Of a stretch of 64,000 nucleotides of DNA, positions 47,108 to 55,138 are shown one piece after another (the stretch's first letter is position 1; the number at the start of each line of letters is the position of its first letter). Made by a program: the position numbers and the translations under genes. This DNA is from Nocardia vulneris (GTDB lineage: Bacteria > Actinomycetota > Actinomycetes > Mycobacteriales > Mycobacteriaceae): the NCBI RefSeq assembly GCF_001613425.1, contig NZ_BDCI01000021.1, positions 1-64,000 of the forward strand, read 5' to 3'. The notes below the pieces were generated by a model, which searched no databases, was not told the DNA's origin, and worked only from the letters and a program-made list of their open reading frames with translations.

Positions 47108-47188
47108 CTGGTCAGCTGATCACCAGGTAATGGTGGCGGCATCAGCCGAGAGGCCACCGCCAGGATTACCTGGTGATCAAGTGACCAG
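47108..47188. repeat. 24-bp inverted repeat, possible hairpin or small mobile remnant
   Basis: CTGGTCAGCTGATCACCAGG (continuing TAAT) at 47108-47131 pairs with its complement at 47165-47188, two mismatches in 24 bp, around a 33-bp spacer that holds a further TGGCGG/CCGCCA pair. It sits between the RidA-like stop and the phosphatase start, both leftward. It could attenuate transcription, terminate RidA-like mRNA, or be a MITE-like relic. Confidence 0.75.
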
Positions 47189-47195
47189 CTTGGAA

Positions 47196-47603
47196 TCACG
47201 CGAGGACCGCGACGGCCTCCACCTCGACGAGGTGTTCGGGGATGTCGAGGGCGGTGACGCCGATCAGCGTGCCGGGAGGGGCGGGGGTGACGCCGAGTTT
47301 CGCGGCCGCGCGGGCGACGCCGTCGAGGAACTGGGGCATCTTCGCCGGCGTCCAGTCCACAACGTAGACAGTCAGTTTGGCCACATCGGCGAAGCCGGCG
47401 CCGACTCCGGCGAGCGCGGTGGCGACGTTGAGATAGCACTGTTCGACCTGGGCGGCGAGGTCGCCCGCGCCGACTGTCGCGCCGTCGGCGTCCCAGGCCA
47501 CCTGACCGGCGAGGAAGATCAGCTTCGATCCGGTCGCGATCGACACGTGATGGTAGGCGTCGACGGCGGGGAGGCCGCGGGGGTTCACCAGGGTGATGGT
47601 CAT
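47196..47603 (-). CDS. RidA/YjgF family protein
   Basis: A 135-residue RidA-fold protein: KLIFLAGQVAWDADG, GDLAAQVEQCYLNVATALAGVGAGFADVAKLTVYVV, and a closing HLVEVEAVAVL. Classical RidA enamine deaminases have an Arg after the last loop; here that place reads PPGTLIGV, so it belongs to a non-archetypal subgroup and deaminase activity is uncertain. It is divergent from an HxlR regulator with 97 bp between, a frequent arrangement for regulator and target. Confidence 0.87.
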   Translation of the reverse strand: MTITLVNPRGLPAVDAYHHVSIATGSKLIFLAGQVAWDADGATVGAGDLAAQVEQCYLNVATALAGVGAGFADVAKLTVYVVDWTPAKMPQFLDGVARAAAKLGVTPAPPGTLIGVTALDIPEHLVEVEAVAVLA

Positions 47604-47628
47604 GCTCGATACCTCTCATGGTCTCTTG

Positions 47629-47645
47629 TGGTTACTCGGAAACCA
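47629..47645. promoter_or_regulatory. Candidate HxlR operator
   Basis: TGGTT-N7-AACCA in the divergent promoter region of the RidA-like and HxlR genes, with a looser outer CTCTCATGGT/ACCATAGGAGAG pairing around it. Short arms make this a weak call. Confidence 0.4.
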
Positions 47646-47700
47646 TAGGAGAGTGTGGGCTGACGTGGAAGAACGCACTTTTCGGTGACTGGAGAACCTT

Positions 47701-48078
47701 ATGGTGACCAAGCAGTACAGCGGCCCGGACGCGGCGGATCTGCGGCGCGCGGATTCGCTGGCCCGCGAGATCTTCTCCGATGTGGCGAACAAGTGGGCGC
47801 TGCTGATCATCGAGGCGGTCGGCGACGGCACGCGCCGTTTCACCGAGTTGCGCAACGAGGTCGAGGGCATCAGCCACAAGATGCTCACCCAGAATCTGCG
47901 CATGCTCGAGCGCAACGGACTGCTCGCGCGCCGCGTCTATCCGACGGTGCCGCCGCGGGTCGAATACACCCTCACCCAGCCAGGCCAGGACCTCCGCGAA
48001 ACGGTGCACCGCATGTGCGACTGGACCCAGAAACACCTGTCCCACATCGAATCCGCCCGCCAAGCCTTCGACACCTGA
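47701..48078 (+). CDS. HxlR-family transcriptional regulator
   Basis: A 125-residue winged helix-turn-helix protein: FSDVANKWALLIIEAVGDGTRRFTELRNEVEGISHKMLTQNLRMLERNGLLARRVYPTVPPRVEYTLT is the diagnostic HxlR core. HxlR proteins bind DNA as dimers and respond to reactive electrophiles or metabolites. It is divergent from the RidA-like gene, its most probable target. Confidence 0.93.
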   Translation: MVTKQYSGPDAADLRRADSLAREIFSDVANKWALLIIEAVGDGTRRFTELRNEVEGISHKMLTQNLRMLERNGLLARRVYPTVPPRVEYTLTQPGQDLRETVHRMCDWTQKHLSHIESARQAFDT

Positions 48079-48537
48079 ACACGTGGGGCCCGAGCGCCCG
48101 CGCACATCCGACGGCCGAGCAAACCCCACCTCCCAGCAAGCCGTCACCCCGAGCACGCCCCCATCCGAGCACGCCCTCGTCTCTCGAGTAGGCCTCCTGA
48201 GCGCCCGCCCCTTCCCGAGAACGCCTCGCGCATCCGACGGCTGAACAACACCACCCCCGAGCACGCCCCCTCCCGAGCACGCCCATCTCCCGACAGGGCC
48301 TCTGAGCGCGCCCACCGCTTCCTGAGAACGCCCTCGCGTCCGGTGGCTGCGCAAGCTCCGCGTAACCGCGAACGCCACCGCCTGCTGGGCGCACCCCGGA
48401 GCCCTCTCTCCTGAACAGGCCCTTCCTGGGCGCCGCCGCCCGAGTGCGCCCTCGCACATACAAAGCCCGAGCAGGCCCACGCAACGGAGAACCCCTTCGC
48501 CAACTGAGGGACGCCCAGCCCGAAACTTCCCCGCCCC
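48079..48537. repeat. Degenerate repeat tract, no gene seen
   Basis: About 460 bp of C-rich DNA between the HxlR and TetR genes, with many imperfect copies of CCCGAGCACGCCC-like units and a longer element (CGCGCA..TCCGACGGC..GA.CAA) near 48090, 48227 and, more diverged, 48334. Open frames on the minus strand across it translate to Gly/Arg-rich low-complexity sequence and have no domain. Both flanking genes end here, so it lies between convergent stops. Confidence 0.7.
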
Positions 48538-49185
48538 TCAGCGCGTGGGGTCGACCTGACTGTCACGCAACGCCGCGGACAACTCTGGGGAAAGCGCTAG
48601 GGCGGGTAGGGAGTCGACGATCAACTCGACGAGCTGTTCTCGGGAGACGGGTTTGTCGCTCATCCAGGTGAGGATTGTTTCTTCTACGAACGCGATCCAG
48701 CCGCGGACGGCCAGGGCCAGGCGGGGGCGGTCGGGGTCGTCGAGTGGGATCGGGATTTCGGTGAGCACGATTTCGGCGATGGCAGAACGGGATTCGTTGA
48801 CGTAGGTCATCACGCCGGGGTTGTAGCTGGAGGGCCCGCGCAGGATGGCGTGGTAGGCGGCGCGGTTGTCTTCGACGTAGTCGACGTAGCGTTCGACGGA
48901 GTCGCGCAGCATGCCGAACAGGCCGAGGCTGCGGTCGGGTGCGGTGGCGGTGAGGAATTCGGCGCTGACCTGCCGGGCGATGGCCTCGTGGAATTCGTTC
49001 TTCGAGGTGAAGTAGTGGAACAGCAGGCCGCGGGAGATGCCGGCCTGCTTGGCGATGTCGTCGACGGAGATGTCTTCGAGCGCTCGTTCGGCGAGCATTT
49101 CGGCGCCCAGGGTGATCAGTTGTAGTCGGCGCTCGTCCGGGCTGAGCCGGACGCGCTTGGTCTCTCCTGAACTACTGGAACTCAC
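48538..49185 (-). CDS. TetR-family transcriptional regulator
   Basis: A 215-residue regulator. The N-terminal helix-turn-helix is LEDISVDDIAKQAGISRGLLFHYFTSKNEFHEAI (about 36-70). The ligand-binding part ends with a TetR_C-like helix bundle (RGWIAFVEETILTWMSDKPVSREQLVELIVDSL). GTG 49185. It is divergent from the monooxygenase operon with 68 bp between starts; two TGA-N7-TCA sites there are the likely operators. It probably represses the operon until a lipid or ketone ligand binds. Confidence 0.93.
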   Translation of the reverse strand: MSSSSSGETKRVRLSPDERRLQLITLGAEMLAERALEDISVDDIAKQAGISRGLLFHYFTSKNEFHEAIARQVSAEFLTATAPDRSLGLFGMLRDSVERYVDYVEDNRAAYHAILRGPSSYNPGVMTYVNESRSAIAEIVLTEIPIPLDDPDRPRLALAVRGWIAFVEETILTWMSDKPVSREQLVELIVDSLPALALSPELSAALRDSQVDPTR

Positions 49186-49198
49186 ATCGACATCCTAC

Positions 49199-49231
49199 TG
49201 AACGTGATTCAATACTGTTGACTGCTGCTCA
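49199..49231. promoter_or_regulatory. Tandem TetR operator candidates
   Basis: Two 13-bp TGA-N7-TCA elements (49199-49211, TGAACGTGATTCA; 49219-49231, TGACTGCTGCTCA) are exactly 20 bp apart, centre to centre, in the 68-bp gap between the TetR gene and the monooxygenase. Two-turn spacing would let two dimers bind one DNA face. Confidence 0.65.
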
Positions 49232-49253
49232 ATAAGCATCTACGCTCGGGTAC

Positions 49254-50786
49254 ATGAGTCGCAAGGTTACAGACAAAGCTGTCGGCGACCGGTCCGTCCG
49301 CCGGGTCAAAACGATCATCATCGGCAGTGGGTTCTCCGGACTCGGTCTAGCGATCCGGCTGAGTCAGCAGGGCAGCAACGACTACCTGGTGCTGGAGCGC
49401 GGCCACGATGTCGGCGGCACCTGGCGGGACAACACCTACCCGGGCGCGGCCTGCGACGTCCCCTCACACCTGTACTCGTACTCGTTCGCGCTGAACCCGG
49501 ATTGGTCGCGCTCTTTCTCCCGGCAGGGCGAAATCCAGCAGTACATCCGGGGTGTCGCGGAAAAGTACAACGTGCTGGACAAGCACATCTTCGACTGCGA
49601 CGTGACCAGCGCGCGCTGGAACAACGACGACGCGCAGTGGGAGATCGAATCGTCCCGGGGCAGCTTCGTGGCCGACACCGTGGTCTCGGCGATCGGCGCG
49701 CTGTGTGAACCCGCGCTGCCGGATATCAAGGGCATCAACGACTTCCAGGGCGAGGTCTGTCACTCCGCGCGATGGAACCACGAACTCGACCTGACCGGCA
49801 AGCGGGTCGCGATCATCGGCACCGGCGCCTCGTCGATCCAGATCGTCCCGGAGATCGCGCCGAAGGTCGCGCACCTGGACGTCTACCAGCGCACGGCCCC
49901 GTGGCTGCTCCCCCGCATGGACCGCCCGTACACCAAGGCCGAGCGGCTGGCCTTCAAACACGTGCCCGGCTTCCAGCGCCTGTCCCGGGCCGCGATCTAC
50001 GCCGCCCGCGAGACCCAGGTCGTCGGCCTGGCGAAGTTCCCCGCGCTGATGCAGGCGTTCGAGCTGATCGCCAGGGCCAAGCTGCAATACGAGGTGCGCG
50101 ATCCGCAGCTGCGCGCCAAGGTCACCCCGAACTTCCGGATCGGCTGCAAGCGCATGCTGATCTCGAACAACTACTACCCCGCACTGAGCAGGGACAACGT
50201 GGATGTGGTGACCGATGGCATCGCCGAGGTCCGCGCCCACTCGATCGTCACCAAGGACGGCACCGAGCGCGAGATCGACGTCCTCATCGTGGCGACCGGC
50301 TTCCACGTCACCGATTCGCCCGCGTTCAACACCATCGTCGGCCGGGACGGGCGCACGCTCAGCGAGGTGTACGACGAGGTGGGCCAGCAGGGCTACAAAG
50401 GCGCGGCCACCGCGAACTTCCCGAACATGTTCACCCTGCTCGGCCCCAATGTCGGCCTCGGCCACACCTCGATGGTGTTCATGATCGAGTCGCAGCTCAA
50501 CTACGTCGCCGACGCGCTGGCCACGATCGACCGGCTGAAGTTGCGCACGGTCGAGGTCCGCCGCGACGCGCAGCAGGAATACAACGTCGATCTGCAGAAG
50601 AAGCTCAGCCGGAGCGTCTGGCTCAACGGCGGCTGCGCCAGCTGGTATCTGGACAAGCACGGCAACAACACCACGCTGTGGCCCGATTTCACCTTCGAAT
50701 TCCGTAGGCTGACCCGCAATTTCGACCTGTCCGCCTATGAAACGACCTCCGCCCGAGCCGACCTGAAAGTGGGAGCAGCACAGTGA
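49254..50786 (+). CDS. Baeyer-Villiger/flavin-containing monooxygenase (MymA/EthA-like)
   Basis: A 510-residue FAD- and NADPH-dependent monooxygenase. FAD site IIGSGFSGLG near 21-31, then ERGHDVGGTWRDNTYPGAACD; NADPH site IIGTGASSIQ; and the Baeyer-Villiger fingerprint FQGEVCHSARW. These proteins insert oxygen next to a carbonyl or oxygenate sulfur and nitrogen. With the following SDR and lipase it resembles the mycobacterial Rv3083-3085 (mymA) set, there controlled by VirS rather than TetR. First gene of the operon; its stop overlaps the SDR start. Confidence 0.93.
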   Translation: MSRKVTDKAVGDRSVRRVKTIIIGSGFSGLGLAIRLSQQGSNDYLVLERGHDVGGTWRDNTYPGAACDVPSHLYSYSFALNPDWSRSFSRQGEIQQYIRGVAEKYNVLDKHIFDCDVTSARWNNDDAQWEIESSRGSFVADTVVSAIGALCEPALPDIKGINDFQGEVCHSARWNHELDLTGKRVAIIGTGASSIQIVPEIAPKVAHLDVYQRTAPWLLPRMDRPYTKAERLAFKHVPGFQRLSRAAIYAARETQVVGLAKFPALMQAFELIARAKLQYEVRDPQLRAKVTPNFRIGCKRMLISNNYYPALSRDNVDVVTDGIAEVRAHSIVTKDGTEREIDVLIVATGFHVTDSPAFNTIVGRDGRTLSEVYDEVGQQGYKGAATANFPNMFTLLGPNVGLGHTSMVFMIESQLNYVADALATIDRLKLRTVEVRRDAQQEYNVDLQKKLSRSVWLNGGCASWYLDKHGNNTTLWPDFTFEFRRLTRNFDLSAYETTSARADLKVGAAQ

Positions 50787-51613
50787 GCAATGATGCTTAC
50801 TTCAAAGGCAAAGTCTGTGTGATCACCGGTGCCGGTTCCGGCATCGGGCGCGCACTCGCCGAGAATCTCGCCAAGCGCGGCGCCAAGCTCGCGCTCTCCG
50901 ATATCGACACCGACGGTCTCGCCGAGACCGTGGCCCGCTGCGAAAAGCTCGGCGCCGAGGTGAAATCCGATCGGATCAACGTCGCCGAGCGCGAAGCCGT
51001 CCTGCTCTACGCCGACGCCGTGAAGGCGCATTTCGGTGTGGTGCACCAGGTTTACAACAACGCGGGCATCGCCTACCACGGTGACGTGGTCAAGACCGAG
51101 TTCAAGGACTTCGATCGGGTCATGGACGTCGATTTCTGGGGCGTCGTGAACGGCACCAAAGCGTTCCTGCCGTTCCTGATCGAGTCCGGTGACGGCCATG
51201 TCGTGAACGTGTCCAGCCTGTTCGGTCTGATCGCGGTGCCGGGCCAAAGTGCCTACAACTCAGCGAAATTCGCGGTGCGCGGCTTCACCGAGGCACTGCG
51301 CCAAGAGATGCTGGTCGGCCGGCAGCCGGTCAAGGTCACCTGTGTGCATCCCGGCGGCATCAAGACCGCGGTCGCGCGCAACGCCGGCTACGCCGAGGGC
51401 ATCGACGGCAAGCAGGCCGCCTCGATGTTCGATTCGAAGATGGCCATCCACACCCCGGAGATGGCCGCGCAGACCATCACCGAGGGCGTGCGCAAAGGCC
51501 ACGGCCGGGTGCTGATCGGCTTCGAGGCCAAGCTGCTCGACTTGTTCGTGCGCGTCACCGCGTCCGGCTATCAACGCCTCGCGACCGTCGTAAACCGCCA
51601 GATCCTACCCTGA
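50783..51613 (+). CDS. Short-chain dehydrogenase/reductase
   Basis: A 276-residue classical SDR. Cofactor motif TGAGSGIG near residue 16; NNAG; catalytic Ser in NVSSLFG; YNSAK with the catalytic Tyr and Lys; CVHPGGIKTAVARN after the active site. Asp following the second strand (LSDID) favours NAD(H). GTG 50783 overlaps the monooxygenase stop by 4 bp, so it acts in the same pathway, for example making the ketone substrate or oxidising an alcohol product (inference). Confidence 0.93.
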   Translation: MSNDAYFKGKVCVITGAGSGIGRALAENLAKRGAKLALSDIDTDGLAETVARCEKLGAEVKSDRINVAEREAVLLYADAVKAHFGVVHQVYNNAGIAYHGDVVKTEFKDFDRVMDVDFWGVVNGTKAFLPFLIESGDGHVVNVSSLFGLIAVPGQSAYNSAKFAVRGFTEALRQEMLVGRQPVKVTCVHPGGIKTAVARNAGYAEGIDGKQAASMFDSKMAIHTPEMAAQTITEGVRKGHGRVLIGFEAKLLDLFVRVTASGYQRLATVVNRQILP

Positions 51614-51627
51614 TTCGAGAATCACCC

Positions 51628-52542
51628 ATGCGGGATGTCAACCTTCCGCTGCCCGTCGCACGGACGCTGCTGTGGCCCATTTTTCGTGTCTCGATGAATG
51701 TCCGGACGCCGTGGCCACTGCAGCGTCTGCTGCTGGATGCGGGCGCGAAAGCCCAACTGGTGCCCGCGGGCACCACCGTGCACCGGCTGCGCCTGGGCGG
51801 TCGGCCGGCCGAAAAGCTCACGGCCACCGCGAATCCCACGGGCGCGGTGCTCTATCTGCACGGCGGCGGCTACACCATCGGCTCGCCGACCACGCATCGT
51901 TCCCTCGCCGCCCGGCTCGCTCATGAAACCGGTTGTGCGGTCTACGTTCTCGACTACCGGCTGGCCCCCGAGCATCCGTTCCCGGCCGCACTCGACGACG
52001 CCGAGGCCGCGTTCCTGGAGCTCGTGCAGAGCGCGGGCTACCGCCCGGATCAGATCGCGCTGTCCGGCGATTCGGCCGGTGGCGGCCTGTCGATGGCGAC
52101 CGCGCAGCGTTTGATCGCGCGCCACGGGCACACCCCGGCCGCGCTGGGGCTGATCGCGCCGTGGACCGACCCCAATCAGATCCCCGAGCGCGCCGCCGAC
52201 CTGGTGATCAACCGCCCGTGGTCACGCGCCTGCGCGGCCGCCTACCTCGGCGACGGCGATGCGAGTGATCCCGGTTACGCCCCGCTCACCGGTGAATTGA
52301 CCGGACTGCCGCCGACCTACGTGCAGGTCGACGTCAGTGAGCTGCTGCACCCGCAATGCGTGGACCTGGTGGCCGCCTTGCGGACCGCGGGCGTGTCGGT
52401 CCGGTACACCGAAACCCGGAATCTGTGGCATGTCGCCCAGCTGCAGGCGGGGCTGGTCGCACCGGCCGCCGCGGTGCTGAGCGAGCTGGCCGGATTCCTG
52501 CGCGAAGCGATTCAACCTGCCGCACTGCGGGATTTAGGATAG
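51628..52542 (+). CDS. Hormone-sensitive-lipase-family esterase (LipR-like)
   Basis: A 304-residue alpha/beta hydrolase. LYLHGGGYTIGSPTTHR holds the HGGG oxyanion motif; the nucleophile is in LSGDSAGGGLS; VQVDVSELLHPQCVDL carries the acid; the His is in ETRNLWHVAQL. It lies 14 bp after the SDR and would hydrolyse the ester made by the Baeyer-Villiger enzyme, which gives the operon a chemical logic of ketone to ester to acid plus alcohol. No signal peptide. Confidence 0.92.
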   Translation: MRDVNLPLPVARTLLWPIFRVSMNVRTPWPLQRLLLDAGAKAQLVPAGTTVHRLRLGGRPAEKLTATANPTGAVLYLHGGGYTIGSPTTHRSLAARLAHETGCAVYVLDYRLAPEHPFPAALDDAEAAFLELVQSAGYRPDQIALSGDSAGGGLSMATAQRLIARHGHTPAALGLIAPWTDPNQIPERAADLVINRPWSRACAAAYLGDGDASDPGYAPLTGELTGLPPTYVQVDVSELLHPQCVDLVAALRTAGVSVRYTETRNLWHVAQLQAGLVAPAAAVLSELAGFLREAIQPAALRDLG

Positions 52543-52660
52543 CCACGAAGCGGATCCGCGCCGGGCAGTCACGCACGGGTCCGTTTCTGGTGGTCGACCT
52601 CACGGCCCTGACCCAGGTGTCGTAGATTACTGACGAGTAAACCCACGTGGAAGGGCACTG

Positions 52661-54454
52661 ATGCGAGAGTTCGAAGTCCCGGCTTCCTACACCATCCCGG
52701 AAGACGCGAACAATTCCGACAACGTCTTCCGTCATGCCGAGCAGTCACCCGACGCGGTGCTGTTCAACAAGCCGGACGGCAACGGCGGCTGGCTGGATGT
52801 GCGGGCCGCGGAGTTCGCGACGGAGGTCACCGGTGTCGCCAAGGGCCTGATCGCCTCGGGTATCGAACTCGGCGACCGGGTCGCCATCATGGCGCCCACC
52901 CGCTACGAGTGGGCGCTGCTGGACTTCGCCATCTGGGCCGTCGGCGGCTGCACCGTCGCGATCTACGACAGCTCGGCGGCCGAGCAGGCCAAGTGGATCC
53001 TGCAGGACTCGGCCACCAAGCTGCTGATCGTCGACAGCGACAAGCACCGCGCCACCATCGACGAGATCGAGGCGGGTTCGCTGCCCGATCTGAAGGAGAC
53101 CCTGCAGATCGACAAGGGCGCGGTCGAAGAGCTCACCGGCCGCGGCACCGACCTGGACGACCAGGTGGTGCACGACCGGCGCAAGCAGGTCAACGCGAAC
53201 TCGCCCGCCACCCTGATCTACACCTCCGGCACCACCGGGCGGCCCAAGGGCGTCATGCTCTCGCACGCCAACCTGTACGCCGAGTCCCGCTCCGACCGGA
53301 TCGCGCTCGCCAAGTTCATCCAGCCGGGCAAGAAGACGCTGATGTTCCTGCCGCTGGCGCACGTGTTCGCGCGCGCCGTCGCGCTGGTCGCGTTCGACGC
53401 CAAGGTGATCGTCGCGCACACCTCCGACTGGTCCACCCTGGTCGACCAGTTCGGCAGCTACAAGCCGCACTTCATCCTCTCGGTGCCGCGGGTGTTCGAG
53501 AAGGTGTTCAACGGCGCCAAGCAGAAGGCGCACGACGGCGGCAAGGGCAAGATCTTCGACGCGGCCGCCGAGACCGCCATCGCCTACAGCGAGGCGCTCG
53601 ACAACGGCGGCGCCGGGCTGGTGCTCAAGCTCAAGCACGCGCTGTTCGACAAGCTCGTCTACAGCAAGTTGCGGGTCGCGCTCGGCGGCCAGTGCGACGC
53701 GGCGGTTTCCGGCGGCGGCCCGCTCGGCGCGCGCCTGGGCCACTTCTTCCGCGGCGTCGGCGTCACCATCTACGAGGGCTACGGGCTCACCGAGACCACC
53801 GCGGCCGTCACCGTGAACACGCCCGAGAAGATCCGGGTCGGCACGGTGGGCAGGCCGATCGAGGGCCACAGCGCCAAGATCGCCGAGGACGGCGAGCTGC
53901 TGCTGCGCGGCTCGGTCGTGTTCGACGGGTACTGGGGCAACGCCGAGGCCACCGAGGACGCCTTTGCGGACGGCTGGTTCAGGACCGGCGACCTCGGCGC
54001 CATCGACGCGGACGGTTTCATCACGATCACCGGCCGCAAGAAGGAACTCATCGTCACCGCGGGCGGCAAGAACGTCTCCCCCGCGCTGCTCGAGGATTCG
54101 CTGCGGGCGCACCCGCTGATCAGCCAGGTGATGGTGGTCGGTGACGGCCAGCCGTTCATCGGCGCGCTGATCACCCTCGATCCCGAGGCGCTGCCGGGCT
54201 GGCAGAAGAACCACAACGTGCCCGCGGACACCCCGATCGAAAAGCTCATCGAGAACCAGGAACTGGTCGCCGAGATCGACGCCGCGGTGGCCGAGACCAA
54301 CAAGAAGGTCTCCCACGCCGAGCAGATCAAGAAGATCCGCATCCTGCCGGTGGACTGGACCCAGGAGACGGGCGAGCTGACCCCGAAGATGTCGCTCAAG
54401 CGAGCTGTCGTGATGAAGCAGTACGCGGACGACGTCGCGAAGATCTACAGCTAG
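52661..54454 (+). CDS. Long-chain acyl-CoA synthetase (FadD15-type)
   Basis: A 597-residue complete AMP-forming ligase. ATP loop YTSGTTGRPKGVMLSH; GYGLTETTAAVT; GWFRTGDLGAIDADGFITITGRKKE, followed by GGKNVSPALLE; the C-terminal lid Lys is in LTPKMSLKRAVV. Architecture and length match FadD15-like long-chain fatty acid:CoA ligases. ATG 52661 is preceded by GGAAGGGC. It lies 118 bp after the lipase; its product would feed acyl-CoA from released acids. It may have its own promoter. Confidence 0.94.
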   Translation: MREFEVPASYTIPEDANNSDNVFRHAEQSPDAVLFNKPDGNGGWLDVRAAEFATEVTGVAKGLIASGIELGDRVAIMAPTRYEWALLDFAIWAVGGCTVAIYDSSAAEQAKWILQDSATKLLIVDSDKHRATIDEIEAGSLPDLKETLQIDKGAVEELTGRGTDLDDQVVHDRRKQVNANSPATLIYTSGTTGRPKGVMLSHANLYAESRSDRIALAKFIQPGKKTLMFLPLAHVFARAVALVAFDAKVIVAHTSDWSTLVDQFGSYKPHFILSVPRVFEKVFNGAKQKAHDGGKGKIFDAAAETAIAYSEALDNGGAGLVLKLKHALFDKLVYSKLRVALGGQCDAAVSGGGPLGARLGHFFRGVGVTIYEGYGLTETTAAVTVNTPEKIRVGTVGRPIEGHSAKIAEDGELLLRGSVVFDGYWGNAEATEDAFADGWFRTGDLGAIDADGFITITGRKKELIVTAGGKNVSPALLEDSLRAHPLISQVMVVGDGQPFIGALITLDPEALPGWQKNHNVPADTPIEKLIENQELVAEIDAAVAETNKKVSHAEQIKKIRILPVDWTQETGELTPKMSLKRAVVMKQYADDVAKIYS

Positions 54455-54466
54455 TCCAGCACGCAC

Positions 54467-54501
54467 AGCGGGGTCGGTGAGCAAGTTTCACCGGCCCCGC
54501 T
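54467..54501 (+). terminator. Hairpin terminator after the acyl-CoA synthetase
   Basis: AGCGGGGTCGGTGA pairs with TCACCGGCCCCGCT (one G-T pair) around a 7-base loop, 13 bp after the stop codon. It ends the monooxygenase-to-synthetase transcript. Confidence 0.85.
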
Positions 54502-54541
54502 CTGCTGTGTCACGACCGCCGCGACATGCCCGTTTCCAGAG

Positions 54542-55063
54542 ATGTTCGGGGACTCGACGGTCACCGAAAATGGCGGCGGCAGGCGCGATTACGTGCGCGC
54601 CGCAGCTCGTGCCGCCTATTACACCGGCTTCTACACGGCCAGGCAGGGCGGTGCGCTGTACGCCGATCCGACAAAGGTGCCGACGACCACCGACGTGCCG
54701 CAGGACGCCCAGCTGGCTTCCTTCTTGACCAAGAAGCTCGGCGGCGGTGACGGCAAGACCCACGATGACCAGAACCTCACGCCGGAGTTGCTGACCGCCA
54801 AGCACACCGCCCTCGCGGCCGCGGCGGCGGCCAGGTTCCTCGCGGGCGACGGCACCGCGGGGCAGGGTCCTGCCGCGGGCGCGCCGGACGCCACCGATCC
54901 GGATTCCGACGATATGGACGCCGACGCCAGGCCTGATGCCGCGGCGCTGGCCGAACTCGCCCGCACCGGTCCGGCCGGGGACACCGTGCGGAATCGGATC
55001 GCCGCGAACAAGGCCGAGGCGGCGGCGGTCGACGCCGCCCGGGTGCTCGGCTGGCTCGCCTGA
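54542..55063 (+). CDS. Conserved hypothetical protein, helical, acidic linker
   Basis: 173 residues from ATG 54542. The first 100 residues are Ala-rich helices (AAARAAYYTGFYTARQGG, TPELLTAKHTALAAAAAARFLAG). An acidic low-complexity segment (DPDSDDMDADARPD) and a final helix ending ARVLGWLA follow. No signal peptide, membrane segment or known motif. It is flanked by terminators and stands alone. Confidence 0.62.
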   Translation: MFGDSTVTENGGGRRDYVRAAARAAYYTGFYTARQGGALYADPTKVPTTTDVPQDAQLASFLTKKLGGGDGKTHDDQNLTPELLTAKHTALAAAAAARFLAGDGTAGQGPAAGAPDATDPDSDDMDADARPDAAALAELARTGPAGDTVRNRIAANKAEAAAVDAARVLGWLA

Positions 55064-55138
55064 GCGATCCGGGTAGCGCTCGGCCGCCGTCAGCGAATGG
55101 TCATATTCTGTGGCCTGCCCGGCAGTACGCTCGAAATC

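Noticed and set aside
47632..48566. Minus-strand open frames through the repeat tract and HxlR gene
   Set aside because: Translations are Gly/Arg-rich, start inside repeats and overlap the HxlR gene antisense.
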